Source: Allodiplogaster sudhausi (taxonomy: Eukaryota; Nematoda; Chromadorea; Rhabditida; Diplogasteridae). Taken from it: DNA of 64,000 nt. The stretch spans positions 635,501-699,500 of the forward strand of contig CALZFC010000090.1 of NCBI GenBank assembly GCA_945643635.1, written 5' to 3'. Below, one piece after another: positions 10,929-21,499 of this stretch (position 1 is the stretch's first letter; each line of letters begins with the position of its first letter). The notes under the pieces were generated by a model that saw only the letters and a program-made list of their open reading frames with translations, was not told where the DNA came from and made no database searches. The translations under genes were made by a program, and so were the position numbers.

Positions 10929-11730
10929 CTAGAATAGAGCCGGAAAAGCATTCTTGGGCACCGCGGTGTTGCCCGTGAACGCGGCCGAATGGGCAGAAAT
11001 GATCACAATGAAAGCGAAGGCGTAGAAGCCAGTTTGCAGGTGAATTCGGGTGCTGAGTGCTGACCTGAGAAAAAAGAAATTCAACTAATTATATCAATAA
11101 TCAATCAACAGTATCAATATTTAATGAATAAAATCAATATTTAATCAATAATATATCTTTCAAAATGAGTCTCATAAAGAAGAATAAGAAGAAAGGAAGA
11201 CCTAACTGCTTTGGAAGCGTTGAATTCTTGTCGGCGACGCCGACAAGAATTAGAAGAATAACCATATGCTCTGTACGAAATACAACGTATGCAATGAAGG
11301 GGCGACTTTCAGACCATTGAACACGTTCGTAGAAGGCTTCCTGTAAAATTTATCTTTTTTCTCTCCTTTTCTTTCTTATAACAAATTTTTTTCTTATTTC
11401 GGAAGTCTCTTTTTGTTTGTTGTATTTTAGACAATTATTTAAAGAAAAACACTATAAATTCAACGAACCAAGCTGTGAACAAGCGGCACAGTTGAATAGT
11501 AGAAGTCACGAAGTCGTTCTGGACGGTAGCTCTGAACTTTGACGGATTTGAAAATATGCGTGCATATAAAGTAGGCTGAAATGACTTACAATTAGACTTT
11601 GGTCTTGGCCTTATGTTCTTATACTGAACTTTAGATGTAAGCACTCACTTGGTCTATGAGCGATCCGTCAACGGAGCCATTCTGAACGGCTTCGGGCACT
11701 CCAGGATGAACGCCAGCCGAATCAGGACCA
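10929..11730 (-). CDS. Unrecognised membrane-protein gene, 3' part, disrupted by the Merlin insertion
   Basis: Three phase-consistent exons: 11730-11649 (GPDSAGVHPGVPEAV...), 11340-11207 (EAFYERVQWSESRPFIAYVV... with hydrophobic HMVILLILVGVA) and from 11064 onward (SALSTRIHLQTGFYAFAFIV..., a second hydrophobic segment). Donors are GTGAGT and GTTAGG, acceptors TTTTACAG and TTTCTCAG. The last frame runs into the transposon at 10942 and stops at TAG 10931-10929. Without the insertion the frame would have continued into codons now left of 10087. I do not recognise the family; two closely spaced hydrophobic stretches suggest an integral membrane protein. The 5' end is not found. Real coding is likely but unproven. 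Confidence 0.45.
11223..11251. repeat. Perfect 13-bp inverted repeat, 3-nt loop
   Basis: AATTCTTGTCGGC and its exact reverse complement are separated by GAC. It lies inside the predicted 11340-11207 exon. Confidence 0.9.
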
Positions 11731-12035
11731 CTTTCAATTGAAAATGACAAAGAGAAACAATTCTCTGCCAGAGACATGCTAGAATGGATGTTTCTTCAGA
11801 AAAGTTTTCAAATGTAAAAATATTTTCAAAGATCTCTTAAAATATCTCTTTAAATATCGATAGTTGTTTATTGAATGAGTGACATGTAAATTTCACGGCA
11901 ATTACTACAGGAGAGAGAGGCGGAAAAGCGATATTCTAAAAAGGATTCATGATTACAGAATTGCAAATCAATATGAAACATATGTATACAGTATATATGT
12001 ATGCATGTATATTCATCTTTCAAATTTGTTATGTA

Positions 12036-13157
12036 CAGTCCCGCCCAGGATCTTGGTACCAAGTCGGAGGGGTCGGAGGGGTCCAAATGCATCCTCGGTA
12101 ATAACTTCTTTCCTAGGAAAGAGTAAAATATTTTAAATGGTACGTTAGTTGTTTGCTTATAGAGAGCGGATGTTACTGTTAAAACATCGATAATTTCTTA
12201 TCACTTGATAAGAAGTTATCAGTTTTCGCTTATAAAAAATTTGATTTCTAATATTTTTAAATGAAATTTCTTCTGTACCATTATTTTGTCTCTACCCACA
12301 TCCCCAAATAATAAAATTAGAGATTGTATAATTGATAACGGAAATCGATAAATCAGACCTTATCAAGCATGTTCCATAGCTGAGCAGATTCGCCCATCGA
12401 TACTGAATCTAGTTATGTAATCAGTTTTCAAATAGAGTGCCCGTTAACAATATATTTTTTATTGTGCGTACTTTCCATGCCTTTCTTCAGGATTCCCCAT
12501 AGTCTTGTACTTTTTTAAATTTTGGCCCGGTATGATGCGCCCAAATCTAGGTTGCTGCAGTAGCATTGAACCTCAGAAATTTAGCGCGCGCCCTTTTGTC
12601 CTCGGTTTAATTCCCCAAGTTTGAGGTAGCGAAATAGCACGGGCAGAGAAAAAAAGGATTAGGCCTCGGCCTGAAAAACCTCCTGCCCTATTCTTTCTGA
12701 AGAAAGGCATGGAAAGTACACACAATCAAAAATATATTGTTAACGGGCACTCTATTTGAAAACTGATTACATAACTAGATTCAGAATCGTTGGGCGAATC
12801 TGCTCAGCTATTGAACATGTGTGATAAGGTCTGATTTATCGATTTCCGTTATCAATGATACAATCTCTAATTTAATTATTTGGGGATGTGGGTAGAGACA
12901 AAATAATGGTACAGAAGAAATTTCATTTAAAAATATTAGAAATCAAATTTTTTATAAGCGAAAACTGATAACTTCTTATCAAGTGATAAGAAATTATCGA
13001 TTTTTTAACAGTAACATCCGCTCTCTATAAGCAAACAACTAACGTACCATTTAAAATATTTTACTCTTTCCTAGGAAAGTAGTTATTACCGAGGATGCAT
13101 TTGGACCCCTCCGACCCCTCCGACCCCTCCTTGGTACCAAGATCCTGGGCGGGACTG
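12036..13157. mobile_element. Foldback (long-TIR) Tc1/mariner-like element, 1.12 kb
   Basis: Arms of about 455 bp (12036-12492 and 12701-13157) are near-perfect reverse complements, starting CAGTCCCGCCCAGGATCTTG. TA dinucleotides at 12034-12035 and 13158-13159 fit a TA target duplication. The outer part of each arm has a 9-bp minisatellite (TCGGAGGGG), two copies on the left and three on the right. The roughly 210-bp centre has no ORF but holds a GGTTTAATTCC sequence resembling a decayed tRNA B box. The ends resemble those of the elements at 44642 and 50003. Confidence 0.85.
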
Positions 13158-13336
13158 TACATATGTACATTAATGAGTAAACGCAACAGAAGTGCATGCT
13201 TCTTGTTTGTGAAGAAGAAGTACAAACCTCGTGGTGCGCCCTCAACGACAAGAATGGACTCGTTGGCCACTGCCGCAATCGCACAGAATTATTGTCTTTA
13301 TTCTTAATGTTTTTTATTGAAGGTAAAGGATGAAAG

Positions 13337-13339
<3 letters not shown>

Positions 13340-13387
<48 letters not shown>
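13340..13387. repeat. (TA)n microsatellite
   Basis: Uninterrupted TA run of about 48 bp. Confidence 0.95.
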
Positions 13388-13388
<1 letters not shown>

Positions 13389-13439
13389 CATATATCTCAA
13401 TAACTCTTTGATGCACTTGTTAAAGGTGTACGTACATAT

Positions 13440-13612
13440 CAGAAAAAAGTTTTCTTTCGATTACCTCTCGACCTTATCTAGGTGCTAAGGTAAGAAAGTT
13501 CTGCACGTTGAGCGAGCACGCGAGAGCGCATGGAAATAGTGCGTGTTGAAGAGAGAAAAAGGAGAGCGGAAAATGTTTTCTGATATATTCGCCAAAGCGC
13601 TCCTTTAAGAGA
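13440..13612. repeat. Dispersed repeat, copy B
   Basis: Matches the intronic repeat at 5330-5560 in block order and in the 15-bp core AGCACGCGAGAGCGC. Confidence 0.6.
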
Positions 13613-14946
13613 AACCAGAAGTGCTATAATAAGAGAGAAATAGCCGCGCTACTTCGCGAAAGCAAACAGAAAAAGTGAGACGCTTCCACAGCCTGAATAT
13701 TCTCCTCCGGCTTTGAAAAAAGGTGTATTGTAACTGGAGATGTTGCCATGTGAGGGGATGTCTGCGGCTCAAACATTCCACATCTTTTTACCTTTGCCTT
13801 TCAAGGACCTACTTTGTCCGCACTTTCATCATTCCAGGTTGTCTTTAGAACGTACACTAGCATTAGGAATCAACTTTTTTTTTTAAATAAAAAAGAAACA
13901 TCATTTCGCTCAAATTAACCTCCGGATTTTAGTTCAATATTTCGGAGACAATGCGACCACTATGCATACACGAGATGAAACATCATACCATAAACTCGAA
14001 GTGCTCTTTTCCTCTGCCAGAATCATGCCTTGTCGTTGTCTACATTTACTCTGTGTCTCTGCGCCAGTGCAGAGTTCCATATGTGTCCTCGCTCTCTCTT
14101 CACTTTCCCTTACTTTTACTGTCTCTCTCTTACTCCCTCTCTCTTCTCTTGCTCTCTCTTTATTCTTGTTAGCTACTTCGCAGAAAAGTTTATGCCCACG
14201 TTGAAAGAGTACAGTTCATGCCAATACATATCTGCGTTCTATTGCGAAAGAGAACTCTTCCGATGAAGCCCTCGATCTCTCTTTATATTCTTCTTCTCTT
14301 CCTGTATCTCTCTCTCTCTCTCTCTCTCTCTTAATCTCTTCTCTGGTTCTCTCTATACTCTTGTCATTCATAATGCGGCTGCAGAAAATAACTCGTCGTT
14401 GCCATGGATGTGTTTTCAACAATGTAAAAAATATTTAAGAATAACATCATGATTCTTACGAGTTGATACTTCATTGATACTACATTTTTACTTCCAATTT
14501 TCTACATTTTTTATTCATTTCTCACGTTGGGTGCGTGTATAAATATGATTCAGCAACGCTCGATTGAAGATAAAGAAGGAAAATAGAATGTAAATATTCT
14601 TTCCTCTGCGAAGGTGCGATCATGTTCAAGGTGTATGTAACGCAAAAATTAAAACAATTGTTTATTTATATTTTGATTCAGACTTCTTTGCGATATCTCT
14701 TCATTGCAGCATGTCTGTCTTAATTATTACGGGTCAGCTTCTTTTACCCTTGTTACAATGAATAGCGTTAATTACAAGCTGCAGCGCTTCCAGCGCTTCG
14801 ATTATTTTAAAAAAGAAATCTTAAAGAAATGAATAAGTTTTCACTTGTGTTTTCAATTTTTCTAAATGAAGTTATTAAAAAGTATAAAACAAATTATATA
14901 TATATTTTTTTTCTAAAGTTTACATTATGCCTTACAATTAGGTTAG
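13613..14946. other. Gene-free stretch
   Basis: AT-rich sequence with CT-rich tracts at about 14080-14170 and 14270-14340. No coding sequence recognised on either strand. Confidence 0.5.
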
Positions 14947-15249
14947 GTGCCTCGTCGTTAATCGGCAAGGGCATCACTCTCTTCTTCTCCGAGCAGAAGT
15001 GGCGCCTCTCGCTCTCGGCCCGAAATGAAAAGGGCACTCGCTGAGGTGGCCGCCGAGTGCGTCAAGAAGGGTGCAGTCGATGGTATTGCATTTTGGCGGG
15101 AATTTAAAAATCAAATATTTTTATTTTTAATTATTTTTTATTTTTTTTTTCTTGAGGCCGTGACAACGGATGGCGACATCACCAAACAGGCGACTCGTGA
15201 AGCAATCGTCAAGAATACCGCTGACAAGTTCGGCAAGATTGACACTTTG
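14947..15249 (+). pseudogene. Short-chain dehydrogenase/reductase (SDR) fragment, decayed
   Basis: Two exon-like pieces. 14947-15082 encodes GASSLIGKGITLFFSEQKW...SARNEK, the glycine-rich NAD(P)-binding start of an SDR. A one-base shift near 15030 is then needed to read ALAEVAAECVKKGAVD. 15157-15249 encodes DGDITKQATREAIVKNT and DKFGKIDTLV, the usual stretch before the NNAG motif. The two pieces do not join in phase, NNAG and the YxxxK active site are missing, and no more SDR sequence follows. It is best read as a truncated pseudogene, although a sequencing error could explain the shift. Confidence 0.55.
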
Positions 15250-15645
15250 GTGCGGTGTACTCTGCACAATATATGTATTAACCATCTGACAACAGTTACT
15301 CAATGTGTTAACATTTGTTAATTATAAATATGTATATATCTCTTCATATTATGCACGTACACAATTCCCGTGCATGTGCACAATAGAGAAAATATAAACA
15401 AGGCTAAACTTTGCAATCGCACTATTCAAAAGTGCCAATTCGTCTTATGAACTTCTCTATTGACTTTTAGCATCTTTTCCATATAAAAGCCACCCAATTC
15501 CTTCATTTCCTCAAATCACTCACTTGGCAATCCGCCTACAATCGTCACGCACTAGCTCGGATTGTCCTTCAGCGTCTGAGCTCTCTCGTCGGCTCGGACC
15601 CTTTCTCTCTCTTCTCTCTGACTTATCTGCTCTCTCGCTCTCTAT

Positions 15646-15726
15646 CATGTGCTTTGGCAAGAAGAAGGGAGCTGCTAACGCGCCCGCCGGAGTCTGTTTT
15701 TGCATTATAATGCTATTGATTATCTA
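15646..15726 (+). CDS. Possible short ORF or first exon (MCFGKKKGAANAPAG)
   Basis: An ATG after a long pyrimidine tract opens MCFGKKKGAANAPAGVCFC and runs 26 codons into a hydrophobic tail. A GTCTGT donor after codon 15 would instead make it a first exon. The GC-richer codons stand out from the AT-rich surroundings. No homologue recognised and no downstream exon assigned. Confidence 0.2.
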
Positions 15727-16754
15727 ACCAAAATGTTCAAAAATTTGGCATCGTTTTTTTAAATATAAATATTTTGGGGATGTGGCCTGCGATGTGTTCT
15801 GGACCTGTCAGGAATGTTAGAATGAATTGGAAAGGGACATTCAAGTGATAGTATCGCATATGATCGATATAGTTGTAAGGATAACAGAAGAATATGAAAT
15901 GCATAGAAAAATAGGATCCATGTCCACTTCGATTTACCGTCAAGATGGCGAGCAATTTAAATCCGCGTGAGAGAGAGAGAAAGAGAGCTTCTAATAGGAG
16001 ATGAAGAAGAAGGAGATGGGGAAGGAAGACGCAAGGAAAGCAGAAAGCTATTACACGCCCTACTCTGAGAGTGGAGAAGTGGATGGGACAGGAGGGGAGG
16101 AGGAGCGAAAGGAAGCTCAAGCTTCGAAGTGGACCGGGAGGAGGCAGGGGGGAGCATTGAGAAGTCCGGTAGTGAAGATTCGGCGAGGAATGCACTGGAG
16201 CCGGCACAGGATACCAGTCATTTATCTTGGCTCTCCCACAATTTCTCTCTTTCTTTCTCCCTCTCACTCGCTCTCTATCTCTCTCTCTCTCTCTGCCCAC
16301 TACGGCTTCAGCCAAACTTCCCAACTGAGATGTTGGCAACGATGGTTTAAGTCAGCTTCGTTATTAAATGCCACGAATCGCCATTTTGAAACTACATAGT
16401 TGGCGTATTTAGGAATTAGGTTAGTATAATCAGAGGCTTTGGAGGTAGTACACTCTTCCACTTTTTCCGGAAATTTTCAGCGCCATTTGTAACTTACTTG
16501 ATAAGTTATGCTTTAATTAATATAACTTTGTGTATCGTGAAGGCTTTTTTCTGTATTGATTTCACCAGCCATTTCTGGTATGTTTCTGATGCGCGCGTAC
16601 GCGTCTTTCTCCGTCCGAGTCTCTCTCTCTCTCTCTCTCTCGGAGATCGGATGTCCCTCTGTGAAATAAATCCGCATTAGCGCACGAGAATGTCTCCTCT
16701 TTTGTGAGAGTCATGAGAAGAAGTGCTAGGGCAAAAAAATATTTAGAGGTCGAG

Positions 16755-16948
16755 GGACAGAAGAAGAGAGAGAGAGATTAAGATGGAGAGGGCGAGAGAA
16801 AACAGAGAGAGAGAGAGAGAGAGAAAGAGTAATACAGCGAGGGAGATTTAGAGACAAGAAGTGCGAGTGAGAAATAAAGGGAGAAACAGAGTGAGAAAGA
16901 GAGGAAGAGAGAAAGAGAGAGAGAGACACACAGACGAGGAAACAGAGA

Positions 16949-16992
<44 letters not shown>

Positions 16993-16995
16993 AAC
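16755..16995. repeat. (GA)n-rich polypurine tract
   Basis: About 240 bp almost entirely purine on the plus strand, with an uninterrupted GA run near 16960-16991. Confidence 0.9.
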
Positions 16996-18323
16996 GAGAT
17001 AAATGACTCGCCACTAATGGGTGTCATTGGCTGTCGTACTTACCAAAGTAAGACAAAAAAATCCTTACAGAGATAAATGTACTCGCAAACGATGAGATCT
17101 CGAGAGAAGTCAGACTGCTATAGAAAAATGTTTAGAGATAAAGAGATGAGAGGAAATTTAATCTATTTTTTTCTCTCGAAATTGTTAATGTCTTATTTTA
17201 TTTTATTTTTTTTATAAAGAAAACATTTTTATATTGTTTTTTTATAAATGCGATTTCTCTCTTTCCTCGTGCCGTACGATGAGTCCAGCGTCCCGTTAAA
17301 TTTATTCATCTCATCAAAATCCGGCCGCGCCCACGGACCCTTGACGTTCCATCATCCTTCTCATCTCCGTATTCCATTCCATTTCATCCACTTTGATATC
17401 TCACATCTCTCTCCTGCTCGCCTTCTCTTTCTCACTCTCTCTCTGTTTTGCACTCTCTTTCTCTGTCGTTCTCTAATTGTCCATGGAAGCATTTTTCATT
17501 AAAAAAAAGCAGCTCGGATATATGCGGTTGACGAAATGTCGTGATGAAAGGCAATTAGGACGAATTTAATTTACCTAAATATCTGCCAACCATTCCGTAC
17601 CTATCGCATTATTCTGTTTCCACTTCCAAATATCATGGTTTGAATTTCGCGCCCCAATTCCTTTGTGTAACTGCTTTGCCGGATCTTTAGCAACATAATT
17701 ACGACAAGACAACGCGGACTTGGCTTGCCAAGCAATTCCGGCTGTCTCTTGTTTTCATGGAATTCGGGCAAGCGTCCTTCTGTACGTAACAAATATCGGA
17801 GATTTCTTTATTATTTATATACTTACTTAATGGGAACATTTATATGTTATTCTTACCAGTAAGTCCTGCCCAATTTGTAAACTTTAATACTATGGCCGCT
17901 CTAGTCTAACAAGACACTTTTTAGGGTTCTTTTTACCAGGAATTTCAGTGACTGTATTCGAATCGATCGTCAAGTAGTTTGGGGTGTCTCTGAGTTTGTT
18001 CGATTTGGTCTACGATTGATTTTTAAAATTATTTAAGGCATGTACAGAATGTACGCTCTCTATAAAATCGTGGTAGCCACTACATTTTTTAATACTTTTT
18101 CTGAAATAATGAAGTGCAGCAATATATTTAATATTAGTTAGTAGAATATGTTATCCAAAAAAGAATACTCGCTGATGGTTTTCATCTTGAATAAATTATA
18201 CAAATGTAATTCACTTACCTTCGTTGAAATTCTGCGAACTTTTTTAAAACTTATTCTTGGCCTTCCCCAATGTTTTTCCAACCCTTTTGCCATCCACTTA
18301 TAATTGCGGCTAAGTGCTGCCCA

Positions 18324-18369
18324 CTTTGTGTGCCACAACATTCATTCTTGAATGTTGTGGCACACAAAG
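18324..18369. repeat. Perfect 21-bp hairpin, 4-nt loop
   Basis: CTTTGTGTGCCACAACATTC plus A is followed by TTCT and then its exact reverse complement. It is isolated in noncoding DNA. The loop is shorter than in usual microRNA precursors, so a replication palindrome or an element remnant is equally possible. Confidence 0.9.
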
Positions 18370-18570
18370 AGAGGGCACTTTCTATTCGCTCTGGAAAGGC
18401 TGGTAGAAAGTCTCCATTTTTAAGTCTATTACTTTACTCCTTTTTTGTCTGCCTCTTTTTACTCTGTCCCTCCCTATTTATCCCTTTCTCTCCTCCCCTC
18501 CCTTTCTCTCTTTTCCTTCTCTCTCACTTATCTCTTCCGCTCTCGCTCTCTGCTTTCAACTCTCTTTCGC

Positions 18571-18612
<42 letters not shown>

Positions 18613-20398
18613 CTACATACATATGTATGTTATCAAATTGTTTCTTTCTGCTGTCTTTCATCAACGCGCTCCAAAACGTATCACCGTTGATATCACTAAT
18701 ATTTTTAGTATGTCATTAAATATATTTTTATTTAAATATATTATTAATCAAAATGCTTATGATCTTCCTATTGCAATCCAAATTAATGTCCTTGTCAGTA
18801 AAAGTACTGAACTGTTCGCTCTATTTCTTGCAGTTCAGCATTTCTCTTTAAAGTGCAAACATCTCTAGAAAATGTCGCAATTTATTTCCGAAATTGTCAC
18901 AGCATTTCAAATATTTAGCTTAGGTAGATTTTATTTTTCGATTTAGTGCACAATCGCGTGATGCAAAAGCAGCAGTGCAACTTCCGAATACTTTTCATCA
19001 TGCGACTTCTACTGCTTTTCGGTCTGGGCAATTTTTTTTCTTCGAGAACAACAGAGCAAAAAGAAAGAACATTTTCGTTTCTCATTCCACTTGAAAGTCG
19101 CCAGATGTCGTGAAAAGAGAAACTGAACGTGCTTTCTGGCATTTCTCTTTTTTTGCTTTCTTCTGAATTTGCCTTTGCACAATATATTTACGGAAAATAT
19201 AAAAATATATCAAGCTGCGGTAATATACACAAAAAGAGAAAATATTAATATCATTTGGAATTAACAAACGAAAAGCAGGAATGAAAGTATTATTAAAATA
19301 AATAAATAAATACGTGAAGAAATATCACACAGAATATTTGCCAAAACTGTCTCGTTTTTATTATTTGAATCTTTCGACTGTCATCAACATTTCTCAGAGA
19401 ATCTCAGCTGAAATTCGTTTATTTTCGAACAGTTTTTTCGATGTTTCCTCAGCATATACATATGAACAAAATTTTATATGAAAGTATTTACAATCCAATG
19501 TATATGTATTTACGCCTGTGATGTCACGCATTGTTAGCTGCTAGCTTTGAACTGTACAAAACACTTATCCATCACAATTTTTCTTTCCTTTTATTATTGA
19601 TAAGGAACTTCTCCTTAATTTTTCTAAAAAAAAATTTTTCCATTTCACTCTTGTTTTTTTTTCTGTTACTTTCAGAGTCAATCTTTTTACTAGGTATATG
19701 AATGTATTTTTGTCACTTAAAATAACAAAGTATTTTTTATACAAGTGTCGAAGTCAACGGTGACTGAAATGTTTCTTTCCCTAACGGACTCGCTGCCCAC
19801 ACCCCCCTCCCCTTCCTAGTTGGCAGTGCGAGATGAATGATGCAAATGATTCACGCTCCACCGTTTTGACCTCTTCCTCACCCCCTCTCTCTTTCTCTCT
19901 GTTTCTCTCTCTTTCTTGCATTCCCATCACTCTCCACTCTACTCTCTCTCTCTCTCTCTCCCTCTCTCTCACTAACTCCATCAACTCCTCTCCTTGTCTC
20001 TATCTCTATTTATCTCTGTCTCCCTGCCTCTGCTGCTGATTCCGGAGCACGCATCAAAGTGGGCGGAGCCAGAGCTGCCCTCCCCGGAGGCATGTTCTCG
20101 CGCCCGAACTTCTCGCCCCCTCTCTATCTCTCTCTTCTCAATTGCTTACTTCTCTCTCTTTCTATGCTTTCTCTCTTCTCTCTGTCTCTTTCACCTCTCT
20201 CTCTCTTTCTCTTTCATCTCTCTCTTTTGCCCCCCCCCTCACCCCACAACACTGCAAGCAGCTGTAGCTGCCGCAAAACAAGACATTTCGGCGGCGATGG
20301 TCTCGTTCGTCGTGGCATTCCACGCCAAGCAATGTCTCCAGATGAGTTCGTGATTTCCTGGCGGGAACTTTAAAATTTTAAATCCTCGTCTGTCACAA

Positions 20399-20813
20399 AT
20401 GACCTCACCATCAGCTTCTACTAATGTACTCGTCTTCTTGTTCTTCTTCTTTCTCTCCATTCTGCACCCTCGTGCGGATGCCTCTGAGGAGATCGTCAAC
20501 GGCAGTGGAGAAGAATACAACGAGACGGTCGTCATCGACGAGATGGAGGGCCGTGAAATGGGCAACTCGAGACCGGCCATTTTCCGGCCCCTCCTGCCGG
20601 TCGCGACACCGTCCGCCACCCCTGCCACGACACCCGAATCATCGGCCGAAGACGACCGAGTGATACCGTATGTGGATCTTCGCTTCAGGACCGCGAATGA
20701 GACGACTGCAGGAGAGGCGGCAACGACAGAGAAGGCGACCGCCACAACGGCAGAAGAAGCTTCGGAGACGACAACTCAAGACCCGCTTGCTTCACTGCAA
20801 TCCGATTATGGTC
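20399..20813 (+). CDS. Probable first exon of nAChR subunit gene A (signal peptide and Thr-rich extension)
   Basis: The ATG opens MTSPSASTNVLVFLFFFFLS, a clear signal peptide, then an acidic segment with potential N-glycosylation sites (NGSG, NETV) and a Thr/Ala/Glu-rich stretch ending LASLQSDYG at a GTCAGC donor (phase 1). The next candidate exon starts in a matching phase at 23905. Placing it in gene A rests on strand, order, phase and the lack of any other signal-peptide exon for gene A. The core begins 4.8 kb downstream, so it could instead be a separate secreted-protein gene. Confidence 0.45.
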
Positions 20814-21335
20814 AGCTTTTTATTAATAATATTTATTTTTTTAATATAATTTTTTTTTATTTATTTATTTATTTATTTTTTTATTTTATTTTATTTTTTT
20901 TTTTTATTTTATTTTTTTTTATTATCATTAATATTATTCGTATCAGTATTAATGTTAATATTATTATATGACTTGTTTTCCCTTTCTATTTTATTATCTC
21001 ACAAAGAATTTATGATCCACTTCATTATATTATTTAAAAAAAATTTAAGAAGTTTTTAATCATTGAAAAATCTTGTCAAATCGTTCAACTTTTCGAACCG
21101 AGAGAAAGTTGCTATATCGAAACCGTGAGAATCTCCTCTGTGGCGACTCTTTCACATGTTCGGAAAAGACGTGCTTAGGTGGGAGGAGAGAGAAGAAAAA
21201 TGGCTGGCGGCGACTCTCTTGCCGCCCCATGCTTTATCAGCTTGGCGCGAGCGAGGAAGAAGACATGTCTTGGCAAACGAGAGAGGGCGAGAGCAAAAGA
21301 GAGAGAGAGAGAGAGAGAGGAAGTACAGAGAGAGA

Positions 21336-21370
<35 letters not shown>

Positions 21371-21462
21371 GAGAGAACGAGAGAGAGAGAGAGAAATGGG
21401 GAGAGAGAATCGAGAGAAAGATATATATAGAGAGAGAAGGTAGAGGGAGAAAGAGGGCGAGA

Positions 21463-21499
<37 letters not shown>

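Larger units (their letters stand above)
10095..10941. mobile_element. Merlin-type DNA transposon (non-autonomous copy)
   Basis: 847-bp element bounded by a perfect 8-bp direct repeat, GGAAAAGC, at 10087-10094 and 10942-10949. The terminal inverted repeat begins GGCTCTATTCTAGTGTAGGC and continues inward as repeated (T)AGGCGTCCCAT(G/C) units on both sides. It encloses a remnant of an ISXO2/IS1595-like DDE transposase on the minus strand. An 8-9 bp duplication and this transposase type are known Merlin traits. The left arm also has five tandem copies of a 21-bp unit. No intact transposase, so movement would need a partner element. Confidence 0.85.
15250..20398. other. Gene-poor spacer rich in (GA)n/(CT)n tracts
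   Basis: Pyrimidine tracts on the plus strand at about 15600-15645, 16230-16300, 16618-16642, 17400-17475, 18420-18612 and 19865-20235; purine tracts at 15965-16160 and 16755-16995. Open frames here are Leu/Ser or Arg/Glu runs from these tracts. Two exceptions are listed separately: the short ORF at 15646 and the hairpin at 18324. Confidence 0.6.

Noticed and set aside
10095..10941. CRISPR-like array of 21-bp repeats
   Set aside because: Eukaryotic context; the repeats are contiguous without spacers and belong to the Merlin arm.
10929..11064. Ionotropic glutamate receptor M3 fragment (STRI...SAHSAAF)
   Set aside because: Superficial likeness to the SYTANLAAF motif only; key residues differ and the neighbouring exons do not fit the family.
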